From: Spirosoma aerolatum
GTDB lineage: Bacteria; Bacteroidota; Bacteroidia; Cytophagales; Spirosomataceae
DNA: 64,000 nt
Direction of reading: 5' to 3'
Assembly (NCBI RefSeq): GCF_002056795.1
Contig: NZ_CP020104.1
Span: 3,607,001-3,671,000 of the forward strand
The notes beneath the pieces are model-generated. The model did not search any database. It was not told where the DNA came from and was given only the letters and a program-made list of their open reading frames with translations. The position numbers and the translations under genes are program-made. Every line of letters begins with the position of its first letter. The stretch's first letter is position 1. Of the stretch, positions 43,774-52,585 are shown in pieces.

Positions 43774-44685
43774 TTAGCGTGCCCCCAGGGCTACTGCGAT
43801 TTTGGCTCCCGCTATTGCATTGTTTTTGATAAGGGCGATGTTTGCCTGCAAGCTTTCTCCCTGGGTATGGGTGGCAATGTAGTTTAGCAGAAAGGGGGTG
43901 ATGTCTTTACCCGTAACCCGTTGGGTGATGGCAGCGGCTAGGGCCTGCTGGATATGGTCTTCCATTTCGTCGTTGGGTACCTGTTGATGTACGGGAACCG
44001 GATTCGCGATCAGCACTGAGCCATCAAGACCCAACTCCCATTTGGTTTTGAGCATATTCGCAATTTGTTCTGGAGTGTCGAGTCGGAGCGGTGACAAAAA
44101 TTGGCTTTGATTGCTGTAAAAACCGGGAAGAGCGTCCTGCCCGATGGTAACGACGGGAACACCTTTCGTTTCCAGGTATTCAAGCGTAAGTCCAATATCC
44201 AGAATACTTTTAATACCGGCCGATACCACGGCTACCGACGTTTGCGCCATTTCAGTTAAGTCGGCCGATATATCCATGCTTTGCTCGGCACCCCGATGAA
44301 CACCTCCGATTCCCCCGGTGACGAATAGCCGGATGCCCGCCATGGCGGCAATGCGCATCGTAGCGGCTACAGTCGTGGCACCATACAATCGTTGACTGAG
44401 CACAAAAGGCATGTCGCGCAGGCTTACTTTCCACACGTTCTCTGCCTGACCGAAATAGGCAAGCTGCTGGCGGGTAAGGCCAACATGGCATTTCCCATCA
44501 AACAAAGCAATAGTGGCCGGTATCGCTCCGTGGGCCCGAACCAGTTCTTCGACTTCCAGAGCCGTTTCCACGTTTTGCGGCCAGGGCATACCATGCGATA
44601 TAATGGTCGATTCCAGAGCAACTACCGGCTTTCCCGCAGCAATGGCTTCGTTTACTTCAGGTTGTATGGCTAAATACGGATTCAT
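43774..44685 (-). CDS. psuG: Pseudouridine-5'-phosphate glycosidase
   Basis: A 303-residue enzyme that splits pseudouridine 5'-phosphate into uracil and ribose 5-phosphate during RNA-nucleoside salvage. Family features: KPVVALESTIISHGMPWPQN near the N-terminus, GAIPATIALFDGKCHVGL, TVAATMRIAAMAGIRLFVTGGIGGVHRGAE and the C-terminal NIALIKNNAIAGAKIA, of which I cite the motifs in parts. Length is typical (about 300). The usual partner pseudouridine kinase (psuK) is not next to it. The upstream gene on the same strand is the GH30 enzyme 24 nt away, with no obvious functional link. Confidence 0.94.
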   Translation of the reverse strand: MNPYLAIQPEVNEAIAAGKPVVALESTIISHGMPWPQNVETALEVEELVRAHGAIPATIALFDGKCHVGLTRQQLAYFGQAENVWKVSLRDMPFVLSQRLYGATTVAATMRIAAMAGIRLFVTGGIGGVHRGAEQSMDISADLTEMAQTSVAVVSAGIKSILDIGLTLEYLETKGVPVVTIGQDALPGFYSNQSQFLSPLRLDTPEQIANMLKTKWELGLDGSVLIANPVPVHQQVPNDEMEDHIQQALAAAITQRVTGKDITPFLLNYIATHTQGESLQANIALIKNNAIAGAKIAVALGAR

Positions 44686-44709
44686 ACGTCTTTGTAGAGA
44701 GATGGCTGG

Positions 44710-46320
44710 TTACGGTTTTTGTGTATCAAAGACCACAGTTGTAACCGACTGGGCGCTGATTGGTAGTCGGGAAACCGATGCGGTACGTTTTTGGAGATCT
44801 ACCGTAGCCGTTGTTTCGTAGATCGCTACGGAATTGAGTCGTTTAGGAAGCCCCTTCAACTGAAGTAGAGTGCTTGCTCCCGGATTGACTAAGACGAGGA
44901 CCAACTGATGGCCGTTGGTGGTGCGGTAGGCCGAGACGAGTGGCGCAGTAGCCAGGCTGTCGTTTTGGTTGGCCTGAGCTGCTATACGGACCATTCCGGG
45001 CCGAACAAAACGAGCGTAGTTGCCTAGTGCCCAGAGCGTTTTAGAGGCCAGAATATCGCCATCAAACTGATTCTGGGCATTTTCGCCCATTTTCCCGTTT
45101 TTTTCCAGGTAGATAAGGCCGTCTTTGTAGTTGTTGGCACTCAGGGCTAGCCACCACTGCCACGAAGCTGCATTCGCCAGGGTTAGATCAGCATGAATTA
45201 CCCGGGCCACATAAAGCGCGGTTTTCATGCCCAGGTCGCGGCCTCCGCCATTGATCTCCCCGTCATTATCGCCCAGTACACAGTATTCCGACTGCCAGAA
45301 ACCAACCCCGGCCTGCCACAATTTCGCACTAAGCTGTTGCCGGGTCGACTGGAGAAGCCGGATGGGGGAGGTGGTGAAATAACTATGGCCACTCACCAGC
45401 CGTTCTACATTGGTTAGGTTACCGATGTAGTCGGGACTAGTGGAGGAGAACAAAGCGTCGATGACATTATCCTGTCCGGTTTGGCTCCGATTCGTACCAC
45501 GTTGAGACAGATAATTCAATTGACCCGCTTCGCCTAGGGCCAGATGGGTACTGAGTTTACGACGGGTGAGTTCCTGGCTAAGAGCACGTGCCAGATCGGC
45601 CATGTCGGCGTTGGTGGCAGGCGTACCTTCCTGCGAAGCCATCGTTTGGCCTTTCTTAATACCCCAGTCCCATTGGGGTTCGTTGAAAGGACTGAGGTAG
45701 TGCATGGGCCAGCCTTTTTGGTCGAAATACTGAACCACATCGGCCAGAAAGCGCGTGTAGTCGCCGAGCCGTTGGCGGTTAAAGTTATACTCTCCCAATT
45801 TGCCCGACGCGTAGGCTTTACCGTTGGCCGTAAACTGAATTGGTGGCGAGTTGGTGAAACCCAGCAGATAAGGGACCTTACGTTGATGGGCAGCTTCTAC
45901 AAACCATTGCTGGCCAGCCTGTTTCGACCAGTCGTAGGTGCCATCGGAGCGTTGAAAACACTCGGACCGGCGCCAGGGACTCTGAATACCGCTCGAATCG
46001 CCCTGTTCGGTGCTTCCGGCCCCGATATTGAACCGCCACATCGACAGCCCGATGCCTTTAGGACTACCGGACGCGTCGGTATCCAGGCTGAATAGCCAGT
46101 CGGCAATCTGCTGGCGGTTGGCTAGTGAATAATTTGTACCGACAAACTGTGCCGACCAGCAGTCCGATGCGCCGAAGCTGTGGATGGTCTGATAGGTTTG
46201 TCCGGGCTGAAGGGTAATGACCAGCGGGGTAGGGTAGGCGGCCTGTTGGGCCAATCCAAGGGGGCTCTTTGCCAGCAGAAAAATCAGCGTTACAAAGGCC
46301 GTTATTCGTGATAGGAACAT
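44710..46320 (-). CDS. Secreted glycoside hydrolase family 30 enzyme
   Basis: A 536-residue protein with signal peptide (FLSRITAFVTLIFLLAKSP...LAQ). It has the GH30 (beta/alpha)8 barrel with QTIHSFGASDCWSAQ at the N-terminus, acid/base Glu214 in LSPFNEPQWDWG and nucleophile Glu345 in FWQSEYCVLGD, and the usual C-terminal beta-sandwich from about 440. GH30 acts on beta-1,6-galactan, xylan or glucosylceramide; NEPQWDWG resembles the galactanase/xylanase-type subfamilies, but the substrate is open. ATG 46320 gives the signal; the TTG at 46362 is not needed. Divergent from the TPR-HTH regulator. Confidence 0.88.
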   Translation of the reverse strand: MFLSRITAFVTLIFLLAKSPLGLAQQAAYPTPLVITLQPGQTYQTIHSFGASDCWSAQFVGTNYSLANRQQIADWLFSLDTDASGSPKGIGLSMWRFNIGAGSTEQGDSSGIQSPWRRSECFQRSDGTYDWSKQAGQQWFVEAAHQRKVPYLLGFTNSPPIQFTANGKAYASGKLGEYNFNRQRLGDYTRFLADVVQYFDQKGWPMHYLSPFNEPQWDWGIKKGQTMASQEGTPATNADMADLARALSQELTRRKLSTHLALGEAGQLNYLSQRGTNRSQTGQDNVIDALFSSTSPDYIGNLTNVERLVSGHSYFTTSPIRLLQSTRQQLSAKLWQAGVGFWQSEYCVLGDNDGEINGGGRDLGMKTALYVARVIHADLTLANAASWQWWLALSANNYKDGLIYLEKNGKMGENAQNQFDGDILASKTLWALGNYARFVRPGMVRIAAQANQNDSLATAPLVSAYRTTNGHQLVLVLVNPGASTLLQLKGLPKRLNSVAIYETTATVDLQKRTASVSRLPISAQSVTTVVFDTQKP

Positions 46321-46585
46321 CAGAAAGAGCGAGGAAACGGGTCCGGTGATGTATTCAGACAAAAGAAGTGATAAAAGCGCAAACTACCTGCATACGGAAC
46401 CGACACAGATGCGGAAACTGGAAAGGACAAGTAAAGCCAGAGTGATCGGCTTCGGATGGACGGTGGCTAACGCATTCCTTTTTGTAACTGGAAGAATTTG
46501 GTAAAGAACTGTAATTGTTTACTTTACACCATTCGTTAAATACCTTATCTTCGACCAGCCAACTATACCCTTCCTCGTTCTGAAT

Positions 46586-48310
46586 ATGTTTCCGCATTCT
46601 TTGATTCGACTTATCAACTGTAGTCTTTGGCTGGCCTGTCTGCTCACGGCCCGTTTATCTATTGCGCAGGTGCAGACCATGGATACCATGCAAACCGATG
46701 AGCGTATTGTATTCCTGCGAGCCGTTTCCCGGAAATATTTTGCTGATACGACGAAGGTGATGGCCATGTTGGATAGCGCCCGTACCTTCTGTGAAGATCG
46801 GGACGATGCGTTTATGGTCTGGTATGTAACGCTTCTACAAGTGCATTATCAGTATATCTATCAGCATAATGAACTCCCCCAAAAGATTGCCTTTCTGAAA
46901 AGTAAACAGGCTTATTTTGACCAGTCGCCTTATCCGGTTATTCGGGCTACCTATTACTGTCACCTAAGCAATGAATATTTCCGAAATCTGGAATTCACAG
47001 AAGCCTTTAAATTTTACTTTCGTTCTAGGCAAATTTTTGAGCAGATTGGCTATCAGGATATACCCGAAGCCGTCGATTACCTCTATTATTTCTTTCGCTT
47101 TCACTACTATTTTGAAGATTACCGGACGGCGATTCATTATGTCAGCTTAGCCGAAAAATACAATAAATGGAAGCTGATTGCGGATTGGTTTTTAATCAAT
47201 AACCGGGGGGTGGCGTATTTAAAAATTAATGACTATTCAAACGCAAAAAAAGCGTTTTTAGAAACCATTGCCGTGGCTAAAGCGGGGCACAATGATACGT
47301 ATGTGGGCATTGGGAGCGGCAATTATGGCAATACGCTACGGCTGGAGGGAAAATTCAAAGAATCACTCCCATACCTGTATAAAGATGTGGCGATCAACGA
47401 GAAAGAAGTGCCCGATAATTCAGCGATTACCTGCCTGTACATCGCTTATTCACTCATTAAGCTCGATAGTCTGGCCAAAGCCCAGACCTACATAAAGCGG
47501 TCACTTCAGTTACAGCCCAACTGGTTCTGGAGTAATTACGGGCCCATGTATTATGAGGTGAACGCGCTCTATTATCAGAAAGCAGGCAACCTGGAAGCGG
47601 CCATCCGGTATAAAGATTCGCTGGTCGTCAAGAAGGATTCGCTTCGGCGAATTTTTGATAATCGGTTGCTGGCGGCCGCCCAGGCACAGATGGCTGCCGA
47701 AAAATACCTCAACGACTTAGCCAATATTGAAGCGGAGAAGGATAATGCCCTGCTCCGGCGAAATATCTTCATTGCTGTCCTGGTCATTGTAACCATTGCC
47801 ATCATTTACGCGGTCAATCAACGGCGAAAGCGGGAAAAACAGGCACAGGAGGCCGAGAAGAAACGGGCCGATGATTTGCTGGCTCATGCAACAGAGCAAT
47901 TGGCTCTGTATATGGAAAACCTGAAAGATAAAAACGAGCTCATCGAAAAAATGACGCTTGAACTCACTCAATCAGAATCCCATTCACCGGAAGCAGCTAT
48001 TGTTGATACCCGAATCGAATCCTTACGCCAGAGTGTAATTCTCACTGAAACTAACTGGCTTGAATTCAAGCAGTTGTTTGAGCGGGTCTACCCGCATTTC
48101 TTCGATAATCTACTCACAAAGTATCAGGATCTAACCCCCGCCGAAGTTCGGTTACTGGCCTTGCTCAAACTAAATATCGCATCTCGCGAAATGGCTTATA
48201 TGCTGGGGGTCTCCATTGAATCCTTACGCAAATCTCGGTATCGCCTGCGAAAAAAACTGGAGACACAACAGGCCGACACTGACCTTCGGGGGCTTATTGA
48301 GCATTTGTAG
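46586..48310 (+). CDS. Membrane TPR-HTH regulator
   Basis: A 574-residue protein: signal or anchor 1-27, a TPR region (about 60-350; e.g. WFLINNRGVAYLKINDYSNA, NTLRLEGKFKESLPYLY), one membrane helix near 392-410 (FIAVLVIVTIAIIYAV), a coiled coil (RKREKQAQEAEKKRADDLLA) and a C-terminal LuxR-like HTH (about 510-560: LTPAEVRLLALLKLN, MLGVSIESLRKSRYRLRKKL). This is the Bacteroidetes design in which a periplasmic TPR sensor is joined through one helix to a cytosolic DNA-binding domain. It could control the surface operon downstream or the GH30 gene upstream; the GTCCACG sites 75 nt past its stop favour the former. Confidence 0.82.
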   Translation: MFPHSLIRLINCSLWLACLLTARLSIAQVQTMDTMQTDERIVFLRAVSRKYFADTTKVMAMLDSARTFCEDRDDAFMVWYVTLLQVHYQYIYQHNELPQKIAFLKSKQAYFDQSPYPVIRATYYCHLSNEYFRNLEFTEAFKFYFRSRQIFEQIGYQDIPEAVDYLYYFFRFHYYFEDYRTAIHYVSLAEKYNKWKLIADWFLINNRGVAYLKINDYSNAKKAFLETIAVAKAGHNDTYVGIGSGNYGNTLRLEGKFKESLPYLYKDVAINEKEVPDNSAITCLYIAYSLIKLDSLAKAQTYIKRSLQLQPNWFWSNYGPMYYEVNALYYQKAGNLEAAIRYKDSLVVKKDSLRRIFDNRLLAAAQAQMAAEKYLNDLANIEAEKDNALLRRNIFIAVLVIVTIAIIYAVNQRRKREKQAQEAEKKRADDLLAHATEQLALYMENLKDKNELIEKMTLELTQSESHSPEAAIVDTRIESLRQSVILTETNWLEFKQLFERVYPHFFDNLLTKYQDLTPAEVRLLALLKLNIASREMAYMLGVSIESLRKSRYRLRKKLETQQADTDLRGLIEHL

Positions 48311-48385
48311 TGGTATCTCCTGAAGGTGAGGTTAAGCCCGCTGAAAATCCGGTTATTTTCGCTTGAAATGGCCATTCTCGAGCTT

Positions 48386-48438
48386 GTCCACGGTTTTGTC
48401 CACGCTAGTTTGCGTTGCCGTCCACGATTTTGTCCACG
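48386..48438. promoter_or_regulatory. Duplicated GTCCACG direct-repeat operator candidate
   Basis: The 19-mer GTCCACGRTTTTGTCCACG occurs twice, at 48386-48404 (R=G) and 48420-48438 (R=A), 34 nt apart from start to start. Each holds two GTCCACG heptamers 12 nt apart, so four sites at 48386, 48398, 48420 and 48432. It lies between the TPR-HTH gene and the first gene of the surface locus (48510). Confidence 0.6.
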
Positions 48439-48509
48439 TCCAGCATTGGGTTTTGTTCAAGAATTGGAGGTGTTTTACATCGTTGCTTTTGACCTAATAC
48501 ACTGCAGCG

Positions 48510-48728
48510 ATGCCTTCCTTCTTTCAAAATCCCGTCGACCGTAAATGGCTGATCATATTGGCCATAATCCTCCTGCTGTTCATCTTTCTGGGCTATTGTG
48601 TGTGGCTCTATTATAGCTACCATGTAAAAAAACTGGACCATCAGAAGCTTATCCTGCTGCCCGATAGCTATCCGTGGCGCGTAGTGGGCGTGTGGATGCG
48701 GTTGAAAGAGACCGTGAAGATGACGTGA
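48510..48728 (+). CDS. Small single-helix membrane protein
   Basis: A 72-residue protein with one membrane helix (KWLIILAIILLLFIFLGYCV) and a basic C-terminal tail (HVKKLDHQKLILLPDSYPWR). No family recognised. It is the first gene after the GTCCACG repeats and is 54 nt from the outer-membrane barrel gene, so it may be the lead gene of the surface operon. Confidence 0.55.
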   Translation: MPSFFQNPVDRKWLIILAIILLLFIFLGYCVWLYYSYHVKKLDHQKLILLPDSYPWRVVGVWMRLKETVKMT

Positions 48729-48782
48729 ATCACCCGAATAGCCAGCACATACTGTGTTCTAAAATGAACCCTCCTCTAACCC

Positions 48783-50507
48783 ATGAAACAAATCGTTACT
48801 GTCGGCTGTCTGTTACTCTTTTGCTGGACTGGAAGGCGAACCTGTCTGGGCCAAAACCTGGACCCGAACGCCTATAAGGGTGGGGAAAACAAGCTAAAAC
48901 TGACGGGGGGACTGTCGGCTAATATGGTCTACACGTCTAACCAGGCCTCGACGATTACGCCGGTCAGTTATTTTGTGAGCGGCAATCTCAATTTGACCTA
49001 TAAGACGTTTACGCTGCCATTTAGCTTCAACTATTCCAATCGGACGTTTTCGTATAGCCAGCCTTTTTCGTTCAATTTTGTCACGTTTCGTCCGACCTAC
49101 AAGTGGATTTCGGCCGAGATCGGTACCTGCTTCATGACCTTTTCGCCCTACTCACTGAATGGACATCAGTTTCAGGGCGCCGGGGTCAATCTGACACCTA
49201 ACCGTTGGAGTATCAGCCTAATGTATGGCCGACTGCTGAAAGCTACAGAAGGCGACCTGCTGGCTACAGTTCCGGTCATACCCACCTACCGACGGATGGG
49301 AGCGGGACTGAAAACGCAGTACCGAACGGATAAATATACCGTTGGTCTAACCCTGTTCAGGGCATCCGATAATCCGGCTTCGTTGCCCGGCTTGCCAGAC
49401 AGTCTGCGCCCACAACCCAAAGGAAATCTGGTAGTTGGCCTGGATTTCAGTACCACATTGTTTAAACGATTGCAACTCAATGGCGAATACAATTCCAGTT
49501 CGCTGAATGCCGATAAAAATCAGGTCAGCGATGAAAGCATCAGCCGGAAGTCGCTGTCGGGTTTGTTTTTCAGACGTGGCGTAGATGTACAATCCTACAA
49601 CAGTATTCGGCTGGGACTGAATTATAATCTGGTTCGGCTGGGTGGGATAATCGGGATTGATTACCAGCGCGTTGATCCCGATTATGTGACACTGGGCGGA
49701 TACTATTTCGTCAACGATATCGAGAACATATCCCTCCGATACAGCCAAACCCTTTTCTCCGGGAAAGTTAATTTTTCGGGTAGTGCCGGACTTCAGCAGG
49801 ACGACATCGAGCATAAAAAATCATCCAGCCAGCGAAGGGTGGTTGGCATGGCGACGATCAATGCCAACCTGAGCCCGAAACTATCGGTTGGTTTCAATTT
49901 TTCGAGTTATACCTCGTATGCCTTTATCCGGACGGCCTTCGATAATATTCGCAAGCTGAATCCATTCGAGCAGCTGGATACCCTGAATTACCGGCAAATC
50001 AACCAAACAGTTTCCACGAATATCAACTACGCCATTTCCAGTACCGAAACGGCTGTTCACGGCCTGAATCTGAGTGCGTCGTGGATGGAATCGGTGAGTA
50101 AGCAGGGCGATATTGTTCGTACCGGGCAGGAGTCGGGGTTCATTAATTCGTCGCTGCTATACAATTACGCGCAGCCTAAACGGACGCAAAGTTTTGGGCT
50201 TGGGTTAAACGGAAGTTATAACAGTATCGGCACCCAGCAATCACTGTCGATTGGTCCGTTGTTCAATTTTCAGAAAAGCTTTCTGGCCAATAAGCTAACC
50301 ACGAACGCATCCCTGGCTTATATCTATACTAGCGATCAGGGGTATGATACCCAGACGGGAGCTGTCAACCTACGCGGAAGTGCCGCCTACAAGGTGGATA
50401 AGATGAACAGCTTTGCGGGTAACCTTGGCTTTACGCAGTTAGCGGGTAGTGGTCTGAGCGCCCGAAGTTATGTTTCGCTGACGGTCGGTTATGTCAATCG
50501 TTTTTAA
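48783..50507 (+). CDS. Large outer-membrane beta-barrel protein
   Basis: A 574-residue protein with signal peptide (KQIVTVGCLLLFCW...CLGQ). The whole mature part alternates polar and hydrophobic residues with turns, as in a 20+ strand barrel (e.g. SYFVSGNLNLTYKTFTLPFS, SIRLGLNYNLVRLGGIIGID), and it ends SYVSLTVGYVNRF with the C-terminal Phe needed for Bam insertion. No plug or TonB domain. I do not recognise the family. It heads a run of genes with gaps of 12, 41 and 48 nt and an overlap; an anchoring or secretion pore for the surface proteins that follow is a reasonable inference. Confidence 0.75.
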   Translation: MKQIVTVGCLLLFCWTGRRTCLGQNLDPNAYKGGENKLKLTGGLSANMVYTSNQASTITPVSYFVSGNLNLTYKTFTLPFSFNYSNRTFSYSQPFSFNFVTFRPTYKWISAEIGTCFMTFSPYSLNGHQFQGAGVNLTPNRWSISLMYGRLLKATEGDLLATVPVIPTYRRMGAGLKTQYRTDKYTVGLTLFRASDNPASLPGLPDSLRPQPKGNLVVGLDFSTTLFKRLQLNGEYNSSSLNADKNQVSDESISRKSLSGLFFRRGVDVQSYNSIRLGLNYNLVRLGGIIGIDYQRVDPDYVTLGGYYFVNDIENISLRYSQTLFSGKVNFSGSAGLQQDDIEHKKSSSQRRVVGMATINANLSPKLSVGFNFSSYTSYAFIRTAFDNIRKLNPFEQLDTLNYRQINQTVSTNINYAISSTETAVHGLNLSASWMESVSKQGDIVRTGQESGFINSSLLYNYAQPKRTQSFGLGLNGSYNSIGTQQSLSIGPLFNFQKSFLANKLTTNASLAYIYTSDQGYDTQTGAVNLRGSAAYKVDKMNSFAGNLGFTQLAGSGLSARSYVSLTVGYVNRF

Positions 50508-50519
50508 CGCTGGATACGC

Positions 50520-52544
50520 ATGCGATACTTCCGTTTCATAACCCTATATAGCCTGTTGTTCCTGGTCGGACTGCTGACGGACGGGTATGCTCAGCATTTT
50601 CCGGTGCAGGCTACCTTTTACGCCAAACCCCCGTATCCAATCAATCTGTCCGACTATGCGAATCCGCTGGGGCAGAACCTGAGTCTGAAAGTAATTCTGC
50701 GCGATCTGAATCTTGGGCCTACGCAAGTCTATTTTCGATTTACTGTTACGGGCGGAGGGCTGGCTCTGAGCAACCCACCCCGACTGGGTAGCCAACCTGT
50801 TTTTACGTTAACACCAGGCTTTGTGCAAACCTTTACCCAGGCCGATTTCGGACGCTACTTTAGCTGGGAAAATCTTGGCGTTTCACCCATCGTATATAGC
50901 AAGCCGTTAGGGGAAGGTATTTATACATTTTCGGTCGACGTGATCGATGTGCTGACCAATAAATCGCTGTCGGGGGCGGTCCCTTTACCTCCCGTCTGGC
51001 TGGTTGTGAACGATCCGCCTTTGCTTACATTTCCGGCCAATCAGAGCCTGGTTAAGGTGCTCAATCCACAGAATACGGTTTTTCAGTGGATGCCCCGCCA
51101 GCGTCAGGCAAACGCCGTCGAATACGATTTCGTGCTAACCGAACTCATTGTTCCCGCAAACTACGGCGGCAATCTGCAAAACTTGTTTTTAGCGCAGCCA
51201 CCCTACTACAAGACGACTACCACCAATACTACGCTGCTGTTTGGACCGGGCATGCCTCCGCTGATTCCCGGACGAACCTATGGATTTCGGGTGCGGGCCA
51301 GGGCCAGAATGGGCTTTGAGGATGTGGGTATTTTTCGCAATGATGGCTATAGCGAGATTTTTACGTTTACCTATGGCGAGAAGAACCGGGCACCCAGCAT
51401 TACGACGGCCCGATGGGATGTCGATGGAAAGGCAGTGGTGGTCTGGTCGGGTGTTGATCAGCAAATTCGGTACGATCTGCAATACCGCGATCCATTTGCC
51501 AATGTGGTCAATGCCATAGCGAGTGCAGCTACGCCGATCACCACTAGTACGACCAAATCGGGTAATTCCTCTTCCGGGAGTACTGCCACAGCGCCAACGT
51601 CGATTCTATATAACCTGGAAAACCCAACCCTGACGAAGCTGGGAAACAACACATATTCGGCAAAGATCGCGCTGGATAATACCAGAGCCTACAATTTTCA
51701 GGTGGGTGGAATCACGGCCCAGGCAACCGATCAGATGCTGTATTCAACCCCTGTCTTTTTAGCAAAAATGGATTGGACAACGGTATCGGTGGCGGGTATC
51801 ACGCGCGACAACAACGACTATCTGGCCCAGCTAACGGGCAAAAGTCGGAAGAAAAATCCGAATCCTATGGTGGCTACCTGTCAGAACCCGACCGTTACGC
51901 CCACCGATCAAACCAAAAATAACATAGCTATCGGCGACACCCTACACGTTGGCGGAACTGATGTGCGGGTTGTTTCGACCGAGTACGCCCAGGCCATGAT
52001 TAAAACGACGGGGGGCGGTAGCAGCGCCATCAAACTGTATTTCTCCGAAAACTTCCTGATCAATCAGTACAACGAGGTGATTTCCGGCTATTTGACCAGC
52101 GAGCCGACCGGAAAACGGATTTCACTAGTAGATGTCAATGCGGGTATGTCGGGCGATGTGAACGACCAAACAATCAAAAGTCTCGGCGTTCAGATCGATT
52201 CGCTTAAAACGCTGGGTAACCAGATTTTCGACGAGTCAAAGAACAACGTACAGAATCATGTGGGTTTCATCCTGCGGGTGAATTTTCAGCTGGTAAGTTT
52301 GAAAAACCGACTCTCGGAGAAGCAAACAGCCCTCACGACCTGCCTGAATACCGTTGTGAATCAGCTTGCAACGGAAACGAACACTCAGAAAAAACAGGAC
52401 CTGCAAAAACTGCGAACCCTATTGCAGACACAGGTAGCTGAAAATGGACGCAATCTGACGAATCTGACCACGTATCTGGATAATTACCTGCTGCTCGGGG
52501 CCGATGTGGTGTCGATACTGCTCCCCAAACTTTTTATGCTTTAA
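50520..52544 (+). CDS. TANFOR-domain-like surface protein
   Basis: A 674-residue secreted protein (signal to about residue 24, QHFPVQ mature). Residues 25-170 match the layout of the TANFOR domain seen in Bacteroidetes surface proteins: HFPVQATFYAKPPYPINLSD, then LKVILRDLNLGPTQVYFRFT and FTQADFGRYFSW, followed by a fibronectin-like segment (PANQSLVKVLNPQNTVFQWM). A Ser/Thr-rich linker (STTKSGNSSSGSTATAP) at about 343-360 divides it from a C-terminal part rich in helices (SLKNRLSEKQTALTTCL). Starts 12 nt after the barrel gene. Domain name is by memory of the consensus; function unknown. Confidence 0.65.
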   Translation: MRYFRFITLYSLLFLVGLLTDGYAQHFPVQATFYAKPPYPINLSDYANPLGQNLSLKVILRDLNLGPTQVYFRFTVTGGGLALSNPPRLGSQPVFTLTPGFVQTFTQADFGRYFSWENLGVSPIVYSKPLGEGIYTFSVDVIDVLTNKSLSGAVPLPPVWLVVNDPPLLTFPANQSLVKVLNPQNTVFQWMPRQRQANAVEYDFVLTELIVPANYGGNLQNLFLAQPPYYKTTTTNTTLLFGPGMPPLIPGRTYGFRVRARARMGFEDVGIFRNDGYSEIFTFTYGEKNRAPSITTARWDVDGKAVVVWSGVDQQIRYDLQYRDPFANVVNAIASAATPITTSTTKSGNSSSGSTATAPTSILYNLENPTLTKLGNNTYSAKIALDNTRAYNFQVGGITAQATDQMLYSTPVFLAKMDWTTVSVAGITRDNNDYLAQLTGKSRKKNPNPMVATCQNPTVTPTDQTKNNIAIGDTLHVGGTDVRVVSTEYAQAMIKTTGGGSSAIKLYFSENFLINQYNEVISGYLTSEPTGKRISLVDVNAGMSGDVNDQTIKSLGVQIDSLKTLGNQIFDESKNNVQNHVGFILRVNFQLVSLKNRLSEKQTALTTCLNTVVNQLATETNTQKKQDLQKLRTLLQTQVAENGRNLTNLTTYLDNYLLLGADVVSILLPKLFML

Positions 52545-52585
52545 CTGGCTGTTGACCAACCCTGACCCGATTTGCTACTATCGAT

